Positions 40,801 through 48,632 of a stretch of DNA of 64,000 nt are shown piece after piece. The position numbers and the translations under genes are program-made. This DNA comes from Providencia stuartii (GTDB lineage: Bacteria; Pseudomonadota; Gammaproteobacteria; Enterobacterales; Enterobacteriaceae). Under the pieces are notes generated by a model. The model was given only the letters and a program-made list of their open reading frames with translations, was not told the origin of the DNA and searched no databases. The DNA is taken from assembly GCA_900455155.1 (NCBI GenBank), contig UGUC01000002.1, forward strand, positions 1,798,001 to 1,862,000. The letters run 5' to 3'. Within the stretch, counting starts at the first letter, position 1, and the number at the start of each line of letters is the position of its first letter.

Positions 40801-41150
40801 TGAGGGAAAGTGCTGATGAGAAGATTATCAATGAGCTTACTCTTCCTACTGAACATATAATCGGCATTGCTGATATCTATTTCGAAGGCTTTTACGATAT
40901 GCCACGAGATCTAGATAAGGCAATTGAGATGTATCAATATTTATTAAAATATGAACCTGAAATTGCTTTAGAAAAACTTTATGAGTCACATATCTTAAAC
41001 GGAAATACCAATGAAGCTTATTACTATGCATTAATTCTCAATAAAGATACGGATAATGTCACCATGTTTAATACGCTAACAGATGTACAACGTGAAGCTA
41101 TCAAAACACGTGTACAAGATTATTTTGATAACAAAAATACGAATAAATAA
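37815..41150 (+). CDS. large Sel1-repeat (TPR-like) exported or membrane-anchored protein
   Basis: 1111 residues. An N-terminal hydrophobic stretch (about 8-30) looks like a signal peptide or anchor, so the protein likely faces the periplasm. Most of the rest is helical Sel1-like repeats, for example AQKYLQLAAELGHQDALIEM, DYSKALKYYKRI, WLKYLDQAANLGSAKALHEL, LKARQFFKTAGEQGHQES and the final YALILNKDTDN region. Such proteins act as scaffolds for exopolysaccharide machinery (AlgK-like) or other envelope complexes. No exopolysaccharide genes are adjacent, so the role is open. AT-rich and single-gene, inserted between the exporter and tctE. Confidence 0.7.
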   Translation: MLPNIKPLITPTVLLTALISLSFIPSISQISPLSPSYAFSQSDAPQKDLISLTESANNDLSSTVNLPTIFSMIVDDHYAKKAYLLYQIYNGDKYGKSLKPDQLQAQKYLQLAAELGHQDALIEMIDQSTNLYNAPGKYLDSQAKKYINMLLEKYPNSPKTLITVGNLYADYRKHFYNPEKSFELIQKASEISPSAEINYDLAKKYALALGTEQNLKKAISLLQENITNDKLVQDSQYALARLYFQFDVSDEIGKDFVMNILRESVERNKSALFPDYSLAHYYADYLLEQDPINNREYAFSLYNKASHYFTDANIHHALALIKYEKHEKEQAAYLILSTLKADQKYHYLTTIERQNAYNLLFKHFLDYPGTIQFLVEQSLNNEQVKSAIQPLLKQNPDAKFKYAIANVNRMSIKNTIDDKALALHYQDIITAAELGSIDAMLFIIHGKVDDDRLPGTLFDDNRFDQLTGITNDDRWMWHNKCADQGSNRCLAELGYRYQYGKFGVEKDYSKALKYYKRIHITPDNYEFLNYESDMKLIEKEQQKFNELLNQYNNNDAEAAHRLADVYRFGKYGQKEDNVKWLKYLDQAANLGSAKALHELWSYYEDEGQLEKNRAKIMSYYSKQIASGNQSAALTLGLNYLYGLHLVNENRTKARELLKKSGKDGERYLAEMDKFDEKYTLKDKDATTNYQLGVAHTYGRGASIDHLKARQFFKTAGEQGHQESAYTYIRSLQNGIYDYKKNRWIAEPNWYEAISWLKQYPLACCQEDELLRYNTLVLPALNNDINATLKLSHWYIEQQQHTAAAYWYNKLLDKKDLNIIIPALDKIITNDGKKRELYSAGTLKNDLYSKVHFASLAVNNKKVAANPELYQSMIQLLHEGLGSSDPIISDLAFNSLLTAYRDGTEQYSYIFRRPINEKAYVELLESQSKNRDDVLMLLSEYYTTQNPQKALDYAQKAYEKGDIRAAKYLYNFYYAHLDVNHENLKRTTQYLKKYLNMRESADEKIINELTLPTEHIIGIADIYFEGFYDMPRDLDKAIEMYQYLLKYEPEIALEKLYESHILNGNTNEAYYYALILNKDTDNVTMFNTLTDVQREAIKTRVQDYFDNKNTNK

Positions 41151-41163
41151 GTTAATTACAGCA

Positions 41164-41202
41164 ATGAGGGTGCTAATGTTGATTATATTAATACCCTCAT
41201 CT
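41164..41202. terminator. convergent long-loop hairpin
   Basis: ATGAGGGT (41164-41171) pairs with ACCCTCAT (41193-41200) around a 21-base AT-rich loop, between the Sel1 gene and tctE, which converge. Weak evidence for termination. Confidence 0.35.
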
Positions 41203-41208
41203 GACTTA

Positions 41209-42627
41209 TCACTGGCTAGTTTGAAACACCACCTTTGCCAACAAACCACCGAGTTCTCTTCCCTTCAATAATTGCAGGTCGGTACCATGATAAATCGCAA
41301 TATCTTTCACTAACGCAAGCCCGAGACCTGATCCTTCCATGGCTAATGCATTATTTAAGCGTGTAAATGCTTCCATTGAGCGACTGATTTTTTTATCGGG
41401 GATACCGGGTCCTGAATCTTCAACTTCTAATATGGTATGCTGTTTGTTTTCACTTAATAATATCCGTACCGTTACAATGCCGTTATCAGGGGTATATTTA
41501 ATGGCATTATCGATTAGGTTCGCACACATTTCTGCCAATAAAATAGGCTCACCTTTAATCCATGATTGCTCTTGTCCTTCATAACCAAGGTCAATTCCTT
41601 TACTTTCAGCTTGCCCCAATCGTGTAAAACAAGCCTGTTGGACTAACTCCACTAAATTAATCGCGCGATAGTGACGAATAGCCTCTTTCTCATGCGCTTT
41701 TAAACGCGCGAGTTGCAATAACCTATCAGTTAAGACAATCGTACTGTCGAGGGTTTTATTAATCGCATGCAGACTTTGCTGCCGCTGAACTTCATTTGTA
41801 CTATTCAGGGCAACCGACACTTGGGTTTTAAGTACCGTTAAAGGTGTTTTCAATTGATGAGAAGCGTCGGCACTAAAGCGCTCTTGGCGTTTAACCATCC
41901 GTTTTAGCCTTTCAATATAGCGATTCAGGGCGTCCACGAGTGCCGATAATTCAGACCATGGCAGAATATCAGGAATAGGTGTGAGATCATTAGCAGAGCG
42001 CCCCATCATTAACTGAGATAACTTTTTCAACGGCGTTAATAGCTTACTCAGTAATAAATAGGCCAGCACTAATGTCAGGAACACGACTGTACCTTGGCTC
42101 ATTAATGAGGATATTAATAGTTGACGAGCAAACTCATGCCGCGAAGAGACTGTTTCAGCAACGCGAATTTGCACCATTCCCATCATGCCACCTTCATTTA
42201 TCGGTTGATAAAACGTGGCCACACGGATAGGCAAACCTTTATATTCGGCATCATAAAAATAGACCAGCGCCGTATAGTACTGAGAGCGCATCCAATTTGG
42301 GGGAATTTCAGGTAGGTCATCATAGCCAGAAATCGTTTCACCATTAGGCGCAATCACTTGGTAAAACAATCGGTCATTAATATTTCGTTCGAAACTGTCT
42401 AAAACGACATAAGGAACATCAACAATCAAATGACCGTTTTCAACCTTTAGCCTCTCGGCAACAGTACGAGCCGAAGCCAATAATGTCCGATCATAGGCCT
42501 GATTTGCCGCGTTTTTGGCACTGTAATAGTGAGTATAAACGGAGAATCCCCCCAACATAATGAGGGGGATACCGAAAAAGAGCAGTAACTGATGAAAGAG
42601 AGAGCGTGGATGAGAGACTAATTTCAT
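41209..42627 (-). CDS. tctE: tricarboxylate two-component sensor kinase TctE
   Basis: 472-residue membrane histidine kinase. Helices at about 12-32 and 178-198 flank a periplasmic sensor domain (2CSK_N type); a HAMP-like linker follows. H257 in FSADASHQLKTPLTVL is the phospho-accepting histidine. The N box is NLIDNAIKYTP, G1 is EDSGPGIPDK and G2 is GSGLGLALVKDIA. It overlaps tctD by 4 bases (ATGA), so the pair is coupled. It presumably senses citrate-like tricarboxylates and activates the divergent tctCBA operon, as in Salmonella. Confidence 0.92.
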   Translation of the reverse strand: MKLVSHPRSLFHQLLLFFGIPLIMLGGFSVYTHYYSAKNAANQAYDRTLLASARTVAERLKVENGHLIVDVPYVVLDSFERNINDRLFYQVIAPNGETISGYDDLPEIPPNWMRSQYYTALVYFYDAEYKGLPIRVATFYQPINEGGMMGMVQIRVAETVSSRHEFARQLLISSLMSQGTVVFLTLVLAYLLLSKLLTPLKKLSQLMMGRSANDLTPIPDILPWSELSALVDALNRYIERLKRMVKRQERFSADASHQLKTPLTVLKTQVSVALNSTNEVQRQQSLHAINKTLDSTIVLTDRLLQLARLKAHEKEAIRHYRAINLVELVQQACFTRLGQAESKGIDLGYEGQEQSWIKGEPILLAEMCANLIDNAIKYTPDNGIVTVRILLSENKQHTILEVEDSGPGIPDKKISRSMEAFTRLNNALAMEGSGLGLALVKDIAIYHGTDLQLLKGRELGGLLAKVVFQTSQ

Positions 42628-43292
42628 ACACTACACTGCTCTAATCGGTATCCTAATCCGCGAAGCGTATTGATATTGACATCGGTTCCTGTGAGTTTTT
42701 TCCTTACTCGATGCACATACAATTCAATACTCTGTAAGTTAGCTTCATCGGACAATGAAAAAACCTGTTCGAATAATTGTGTCTTTGAGACAGGCCGCCC
42801 ACGACGATGAAATAATGTATTAAGTACTGCGAATTCTCTTGGTGTTAAGGCCAGCGGCTCTTTATCCACTAAGAAATAGCCTTCTTCATGGTAGCAAAGT
42901 GAACCAAAACGTTGTGGCTCATTCACCTGCCCTTGGCTCCGCCGTAATAATGCTCTGATCCGAGCTTCTAATTCCGCTAAATCAAACGGTTTAGTGAGAT
43001 AATCATCTGCCCCTGCATTTAACCCTTTGACCCTATCTGAGACATCTGAGTTTGCCGTTAACAACAACACGGGGATCTCTTGACCCCGTTTTCTCATTTG
43101 GGCAAGTACTTCTAACCCGCTGAGCCTTGGCAACGACACATCTAATACCACTAATGAGTAGCTTTCTGTTTGTAATAATTGATCAGCAATCGCGCCATCA
43201 CTCGCAATATCGACAGCAAAGCCGGTCGAACTAAGCGCTTTTTGTAACCATAACGACAACTCGTCATGATCCTCAACCAATAATATTCTCAT
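42624..43292 (-). CDS. tctD: response regulator TctD
   Basis: 222 residues, OmpR/PhoB type. The receiver domain (1-115) has the acidic pocket EDHD at 7-10, phospho-acceptor D51 in VVLDVSLPRLSG, Thr in LLLTANSD and Lys in YLTKPFDLAE. The C-terminal winged helix (~125-220) includes LTPREFAVLNTL and SIELYVHRVRKKL. Partner of TctE. Divergent from tctC across a 291-bp AT-rich region where it should bind. Confidence 0.94.
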   Translation of the reverse strand: MRILLVEDHDELSLWLQKALSSTGFAVDIASDGAIADQLLQTESYSLVVLDVSLPRLSGLEVLAQMRKRGQEIPVLLLTANSDVSDRVKGLNAGADDYLTKPFDLAELEARIRALLRRSQGQVNEPQRFGSLCYHEEGYFLVDKEPLALTPREFAVLNTLFHRRGRPVSKTQLFEQVFSLSDEANLQSIELYVHRVRKKLTGTDVNINTLRGLGYRLEQCSV

Positions 43293-43583
43293 TTGTATGC
43301 TCTCAATTCATTCAATACTGAGTATACGTTCGCATTAACCCCTGAGAAATAAAATACTTAAGCACAATATTTTCAAGGTGGCTCACAAGAATATTACATG
43401 AATACAAATTAACATTAAATTAACAAGTTAAAACTACTAATAATAAACAATCTGATATTCATCACAAAAAAACAACTTCATTTGTTAATGAAAGGTAAAT
43501 GAAAGCTTTATGAGCCAATGATGATGATTAGAAAAACAACAATGACATCTCTTTTTGTCTGCTTTTTTGTGAGGAAATAAAGA
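43293..43583. promoter_or_regulatory. tctD-tctC divergent control region
   Basis: 291 AT-rich bases. Contains TTAACATTAAATTAACAA (about 43408-43425), a direct repeat of TTAA(C/A)A-like units that could be a response-regulator site. The ribosome site GAGGAAATAAAGA precedes tctC. No site is assigned with confidence. Confidence 0.4.
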
Positions 43584-44560
43584 ATGAAAAAAAACATCAT
43601 TAGCGACACTCGCTGCTGCCCTTTTCTTTGCTGGTCTTAACCAAGCTGCGGCTCTACCTGAGCGTACTGAATGTATCGCACCAGCAAAACCCGGCGGTGG
43701 ATTTGATTTAACCTGTAAGTTAGTGCAAGTTTCCCTACTCGAAACCAAAGAAATTGAAAAACCCATGCGTGTTACCTATATGCCTGGTGGTATTGGCGCG
43801 GTGGCTTATAATGCCATCGTTGCACAACGCCCAGCCGAAGCTGGCACAATCGTTGCTTTCTCAGGCGGCTCACTGCTTAACCTAGCGCAAGGGAAATTTG
43901 GTCGTTACAACGAAAATGATGTACGTTGGCTCGCCAGTGTGGGAAGTGATTACGGCATGATAGCTGTTCGTGAAGACTCTCCTTATAAAAATCTAAAAGA
44001 TCTGATGGAAGCATTCAAAAAAGACCCTAACAGTATCGTCTTTGGTGCTGGTGGATCGGTAGGTAGCCAAGATTGGATGAAGACGGCATTACTCGCGAAA
44101 CAAATTGATGTGGATCCGCGCAAAATGCGCTATGTGGCCTTTGAAGGCGGTGGCGAAACTTTAACTGCACTGTTAGGTAATCACATCCAAGTCATGTCGG
44201 GTGATATGAGTGAAATGGCTCCTTACCTTAATGATGGGAAAGTGCGTGTATTAGCCGTTTATTCCGATAAGCGCCTTGGTGATGGCCTTGAAAATATTCC
44301 AACAGCGAAAGAACAAGGTTACGACATTGAGTGGCCGATTATTCGTGGTTTCTATATGGGGCCAAAAAGTCTCAGATGAAGATTATAATCAATGGGTTGA
44401 AGCCTTCAAAAAACTCCAACAAACCGATGAGTTCAAGAAACAACGTGAGCTACGCGGGTTATTTGAATATAACTTAACAGGTCAAGAGCTGGATAGTTAT
44501 GTCAAAAAAGAGATCGAGCAATACCGCGAACAAGCTCGTTCATTTGGCTTAGCGAAATAA
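43584..44560 (+). CDS. tctC: tricarboxylate-binding protein TctC, two frameshifts
   Basis: Periplasmic solute-binding protein of the tripartite tricarboxylate transporter. The true start is 43584, where the A8 run at 43587-43594 has one A too many; corrected, it reads MKKTSLATLAAALFFAGLNQ, a clear signal peptide, then AALPERTECIAPAKPGGGFD. The second shift is an A5 run at 44364-44368: GFYMGPK then VSDEDYNQWVEAFKK. Corrected length is 324 residues, normal for TctC. The Bug-family binding-site motif is CIAPAKPGGGFDLTCK. First gene of tctCBA. Confidence 0.93.
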
Positions 44561-44572
44561 CGGAGGCCAATA

Positions 44573-45004
44573 ATGAGCCAACGCATATTCGCCATTGTCT
44601 GGCTAATATTGTGTGGTATCGGCCTCTATATTGGCTGGGGGATACAAAGTGAATACGCCTATGAACCACTTGGCCCCCGCCCTTTTCCGATAGCCATACT
44701 TTCGTTAATGGCTTTATGCGCATTCATCTTACTTGTTGGTAAACAAGAAGCGATTGAATGGCCTAAGGCATATGTGTTACGTCGCTTAGTATTACTCATC
44801 CTTTCATTGGTTATCTATGCTTGGGTATTTGAGTGGCTAGGCTTCCCGTTATCGACCTCTCTATTGACTATCAGTATTGCGTTGCTGTTTGGCGCGACAC
44901 CTATTGCTGCCATCATTTCCGGCCCAGTATTAGGTATCACGCTTTTTTATGCTTTCGACAAGCTACTGGATGTCACTTTGCCAATTGGCAACTTGTTTAA
45001 TTAA
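44573..45004 (+). CDS. tctB: tripartite tricarboxylate transporter small membrane subunit TctB
   Basis: 143 residues with four predicted membrane helices, including LCGIGLYIGWGIQSEYAYEP at the start and ALLFGATPIAAIISGPVLGI. Small integral subunit that pairs with TctA. The start is 12 bases after tctC, with CGGAGG as ribosome site; tctA follows after 10 bases. The length fits the family. Confidence 0.92.
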   Translation: MSQRIFAIVWLILCGIGLYIGWGIQSEYAYEPLGPRPFPIAILSLMALCAFILLVGKQEAIEWPKAYVLRRLVLLILSLVIYAWVFEWLGFPLSTSLLTISIALLFGATPIAAIISGPVLGITLFYAFDKLLDVTLPIGNLFN

Positions 45005-45014
45005 GGAGATAGCC

Positions 45015-46533
45015 ATGGAAACTTGGATGTACCTTTCACAAGGCTTTGAAGTGGCACTAATTCCACAAAACCTAGTGATCGCACTTATCGGTTGCTTTAT
45101 TGGTACGGTTGTCGGTATGTTGCCTGGATTAGGGCCAGTAAACGGCGTTGCAATACTTTTACCGCTCGCTTTTGCCCTTAAACTGCCTGCTGAATCGGCT
45201 TTAATATTGTTGGCAACCGTCTACCTAGGCTGTGAATATGGCGGTCGAATCTCGTCTATTTTATTAAACGTGCCCGGTGATGCTGCCGCGATTATGACAA
45301 CCCTTGATGGCTACCCTATGGCAAAACAGGGTAAAGGTGGGGTGGCGTTATCAATTTCAGCGGTAAGTTCCTTTATCGGCTCTACCATCGCTATCTTCGG
45401 GATCATTCTATTCGCCCCATTACTTGCACAATGGGCGCTGGCGTTCGGCCCCCGCCGAATACTTTGCGCTCATGGTATTTGCCATCGCGTGCCTTGGCAG
45501 TATGATGAGCCAAAACCCAGTTAAATCCCTACTGGCTGCATTAATTGGCCTCGCATTCGCCACGGTGGGTGTTGATGCAAACTCTGGTGAGTACCGCTTT
45601 ACTTTCAATAGTGTCAATTTATCGGATGGCATCCAATTTATTGTGCTCGTTATTGGGCTATTTTCCGTTAGTGAAATTCTATTGATGTTAGAAGGAACTG
45701 CAACAGGCCAAGGGCTGATCCGTAAAACAGGCCGTATGCTGTTCAATCGTAAAGAAGCTAAAGCTTGTGCTGGTCCTACGTTACGCTCCTCTTTTATCGG
45801 TTTTTTTGTCGGTGTCCTCCCCGGCGCGGGTGCTACCATCGCCAGTGCTATTACCTATATGACAGAGAAAAAAATCAGTGGGGCTAACAACCAGTTTGGT
45901 AACGGTGATGTACGAGGTGTTGCAGCGCCGGAAGCCGCTAATAATGCTTCAGCCTGTGGCTCATTTATCCCGATGTTGACCCTTGGTGTTCCCGGTTCAG
46001 GTACGACCGCCGTTATGATGGGCGCATTAACACTGTATAACATTACTCCAGGTCCTGGCATGTTCACGGAACAACCGGATATTGTGTGGGGATTAGTCGC
46101 GGCATTGTTAATAGCCAATATCGTTTTATTGATCATGAATATTCCATTAATTGGGCTATTCACACGCATGCTCTCTGTGCCACTTTGGTTCTTAGTACCG
46201 ACAATCGCCACCATATCAGCCGTTGGAGTATACGCGGTTCACAGTACTACATTTGACTTACTACTCATGATGGGACTTGGCATATTTGGCTATATCCTAC
46301 GGAAAATGAATTTCCCATTATCGCCGTTGATCCTTGGCTTTGTTCTTGGCGAGATGTTGGAACAAAATTTACGTCGCTCTTTATCTATCAGTAATGGTGA
46401 TTTCGATATTCTTTGGAGTAGTTCGATTTCTCAATGCTTACTGGTAATGGCTGTACTTGTTCTCGCTCTACCACCAATTATTAAATTAATACGTAAAAAG
46501 CGCCAACACCAACCATCCACCCTCTCGGATTAA
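45015..46533 (+). CDS. tctA: tripartite tricarboxylate transporter large subunit TctA, frameshifted
   Basis: Large membrane subunit with about 12 helices. The start at 45015 has GGAGATA. The conserved N-terminal repeat GTVVGMLPGLGPVNGVAIL is present, and its second copy FIGFFVGVLPGAGATIASAI marks the inverted duplicate. The shift is in a C5 run at 45449-45453: the first frame ends AFGPRRILC, the second reads PAEYFALMVFAIACLGSMM. Removing one C gives 505 residues, as expected. A stem with a T run follows. Confidence 0.93.
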
Positions 46534-46565
46534 GCTTATATTATCTCATCGATTTCTCTGTAAAC

Positions 46566-46598
46566 TTTGCCCCGACCGGTAGTTAGGGGCATTTTTTA
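46566..46598 (+). terminator. tctA terminator
   Basis: TGCCCC (46568-46573) pairs with GGGGCA (46586-46591), with a 12-base loop containing ACCGGT, followed by T6. 33 bases after the tctA stop. Confidence 0.75.
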
Positions 46599-46710
46599 TT
46601 ACTGAGCATCACATTGTATTTAGTACAAGGCGTTAAACATTCAGCAAGTCAGTCAATGTTCCCTTTACCTATTTATACTCAGTGAGCACTCTTAGACGAC
46701 ATTATTTGTT

Positions 46711-47154
46711 ATGCTTAAATTGTTACAAGCTTTTTTTAAATGGCAGCCTAAGCCACTTCATCATAATCAATTTGTGACTGTATTCAATAACCTATACCAA
46801 ATCAGTAGCGAGTACCCTGCCACAATAACGTATAAAGATAATGGTGAGCTATTAGCGAAGGCGGTTGGTAAAGTCCATCTGTATTGCGATGGCAAATTGG
46901 TACTACGCCTCACTAAGAATGTCAGTGTCATTACAATTGGCGTAGTGGATAACAAAGCAAAAGTGATTAATATTAAAAAAGATGTGTTCCGTTTTCCGTC
47001 AAATACATCATCATCACATCCGCCCTATTTATCACCAAGCAGTGATTCAGACAGCCATCATCATACAAGTCGTTCTGACGATAATCATAGTGGCCACTTT
47101 TCAGGCGGTGATTCAGGTGGAGGAGATTGTGGCGGTGGCGGCGGCGGTGATTGA
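46711..47154 (+). CDS. small protein with His/Ser-rich linker and Gly-rich C terminus
   Basis: 147 residues of unknown function. Residues 1-95 form a soluble-looking domain with beta character (TVFNNLYQISSEYPATITYK, KVHLYCDGKLVLRLTKNVSV). Residues 96-135 are a low-complexity Ser/His/Asp linker (SHPPYLSPSSDSDSHHH), and the end is a glycine-rich tail GGGDCGGGGGGD containing a single late cysteine. No signal peptide. The His/Asp-rich linker could bind metal; that is inference from composition only. It stands between the tct operon and fabB. Confidence 0.65.
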   Translation: MLKLLQAFFKWQPKPLHHNQFVTVFNNLYQISSEYPATITYKDNGELLAKAVGKVHLYCDGKLVLRLTKNVSVITIGVVDNKAKVINIKKDVFRFPSNTSSSHPPYLSPSSDSDSHHHTSRSDDNHSGHFSGGDSGGGDCGGGGGGD

Positions 47155-47158
47155 CCAT

Positions 47159-47192
47159 AAAAAAAAGCGAGAATCGAGGTTCTCGCTTTTAA
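47159..47192. terminator. bidirectional terminator between 46711 gene and fabB
   Basis: A perfect 11-bp stem (47163-47173 with 47180-47190), loop of 6, with A run before and T run after, between two converging genes. Confidence 0.9.
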
Positions 47193-47213
47193 TTTGATAG
47201 CGTGAAAGACCAA

Positions 47214-48428
47214 TTAGCCTTTATATTTGCTCATCACTAACGTTGCGTTAGTCCCCCCAAAGCCAAAGCTGTTAGACATAACTGTCTCTAATGCTTGCTC
47301 TGTCGGTTTTGTAACAATATTCAGCCCTTGAGCTTTAGGGTCTAAGTTTTCGACGTTGATACTTGGTGCAATAAAGCCATGCTCTAACATTAATAAGCTA
47401 TAAATGGCTTCGTGAACACCCGCAGCACCTAAAGAGTGCCCTGTCATTGCCTTAGTGGCAGAAATAGCGGGTGAGTCATTACCAAATACTTCTTGAATCG
47501 CTTCGAGCTCTTTCGTATCACCCACAGGGGTAGAAGTACCATGTGTATTGATGTAATCAACCTTACCATCAATGCCTTGCATAGCCATTTGCATGCAACG
47601 TACTGCACCTTCACCTGAAGGGGCAACCATGTCCGCACCATCTGACGTTGCGCCATAACCAACAATTTCAGCGTAGATATGGGCACCACGAGCGAGCGCG
47701 TGCTCAAGCTCTTCAACCACCACGATACCACCGCCACCTGCAATAACAAAACCATCGCGGTCAGTATCGTAGGTTCTTGATGCTTTGCTTGGAGTATCAT
47801 TGTATTTTGTTGACAATGCACCCATTGCATCGAATTCACAGGTCATTTCCCAGCTCAACTCTTCACCGCCACCTGCAAATACAACGTCTTGTTTACCTAA
47901 CTGGATCAATTCAACTGCATGACCAATACAGTGTGCAGAAGTGGAGCAAGCAGAGCTAATTGAGTAGTTCACCCCTTTAATTTTAAAAGGTGTTGCTAAG
48001 CAAGCTGAGATCCCAGATGCCATAGCTCGTGTAACCATGTAAGGGCCTACACCACGAAGGCCTTTTGCACGCATACCATCAGAGCCAGCAACTTGGTTAC
48101 GCGGAGAGCCCCCGCCAGAACCAACCACTAAACCAGTACGTAAATTCGAAACTTGTTCGTCTGTTAAACCCGAATCACTAATTGCCTGCTCCATAGACAG
48201 ATAGGCGTAAACTGAGCAATCACTCATGAAACGGCGGATCTTACGATCAATCAGACCGTCAGTATCCATTTTTACATTACCCCAGACGTGGCTACGCAGC
48301 CCCGCCTCTTTGAATTCTTCTGAGAAAGTGATCCCGGAACGACCTTCCTTCAGAGAAGCCAGTACTTCTTCCTGGTTATTACCAATACTGGAAACAATAC
48401 CCAGGCCAGTGATGACTGCACGCTTCAT
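47214..48428 (-). CDS. fabB: beta-ketoacyl-ACP synthase I
   Basis: 404 residues. Condenses malonyl-ACP with acyl-ACP and is needed for unsaturated fatty-acid synthesis. Thiolase fold; the Cys-His-His triad is C161 in [11 protein letters not shown], His in [11 protein letters not shown] and His in [10 protein letters not shown]. The C terminus [14 protein letters not shown] is standard. Divergent from mnmC as in E. coli. The promoter region carries FabR and FadR-like sites. Confidence 0.98.
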   Translation of the reverse strand: MKRAVITGLGIVSSIGNNQEEVLASLKEGRSGITFSEEFKEAGLRSHVWGNVKMDTDGLIDRKIRRFMSDCSVYAYLSMEQAISDSGLTDEQVSNLRTGLVVGSGGGSPRNQVAGSDGMRAKGLRGVGPYMVTRAMASGISACLATPFKIKGVNYSISSACSTSAHCIGHAVELIQLGKQDVVFAGGGEELSWEMTCEFDAMGALSTKYNDTPSKASRTYDTDRDGFVIAGGGGIVVVEELEHALARGAHIYAEIVGYGATSDGADMVAPSGEGAVRCMQMAMQGIDGKVDYINTHGTSTPVGDTKELEAIQEVFGNDSPAISATKAMTGHSLGAAGVHEAIYSLLMLEHGFIAPSINVENLDPKAQGLNIVTKPTEQALETVMSNSFGFGGTNATLVMSKYKG

Positions 48429-48482
48429 TCATTACCTCATGTCTTTTAATAATGTGAGTACGGGATTACAGGTTGTCACTTT

Positions 48483-48500
48483 AGCTTACACTTGTAAGCT
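48483..48500. promoter_or_regulatory. FabR-type operator upstream of fabB
   Basis: AGCTTACACTTGTAAGCT is an 18-bp palindrome with 8-base arms, located 55 bases upstream of the fabB start. In E. coli FabR binds a palindrome of this type (AGCGTACA...TGTACGCT) at fabB and fabA to repress unsaturated fatty-acid synthesis. Match by pattern. Confidence 0.7.
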
Positions 48501-48501
48501 G

Positions 48502-48518
48502 AACAAGTCCGATCAGGG
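48502..48518 (-). promoter_or_regulatory. FadR-like site upstream of fabB
   Basis: On the minus strand CCCTGATCGGACTTGTT resembles the FadR consensus AACTGGTCGGACCTGTT, differing at a few outer and central positions. It directly abuts the FabR palindrome, the same arrangement as at E. coli fabB where FadR activates. Confidence 0.6.
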
Positions 48519-48632
48519 TAAATATTTGTATTTTTTTTTCATCGAACATAATAACATTTTTGTTCAAAGGTAGCCTTGATGCCTGTTCGGCGCTAAAATT
48601 CAATGATTATTTGGATAAGAACAGGCATAAGT

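Noticed and set aside
43485..43766. 93-codon minus-strand frame across the tctC start
   Set aside because: Overlaps the signal-peptide region of tctC on the other strand and has no similarity to known proteins.
46973..47158. His-rich frame opposite the Gly-tail protein
   Set aside because: Shadow of the plus-strand low-complexity region; overlaps completely and lacks a ribosome site.
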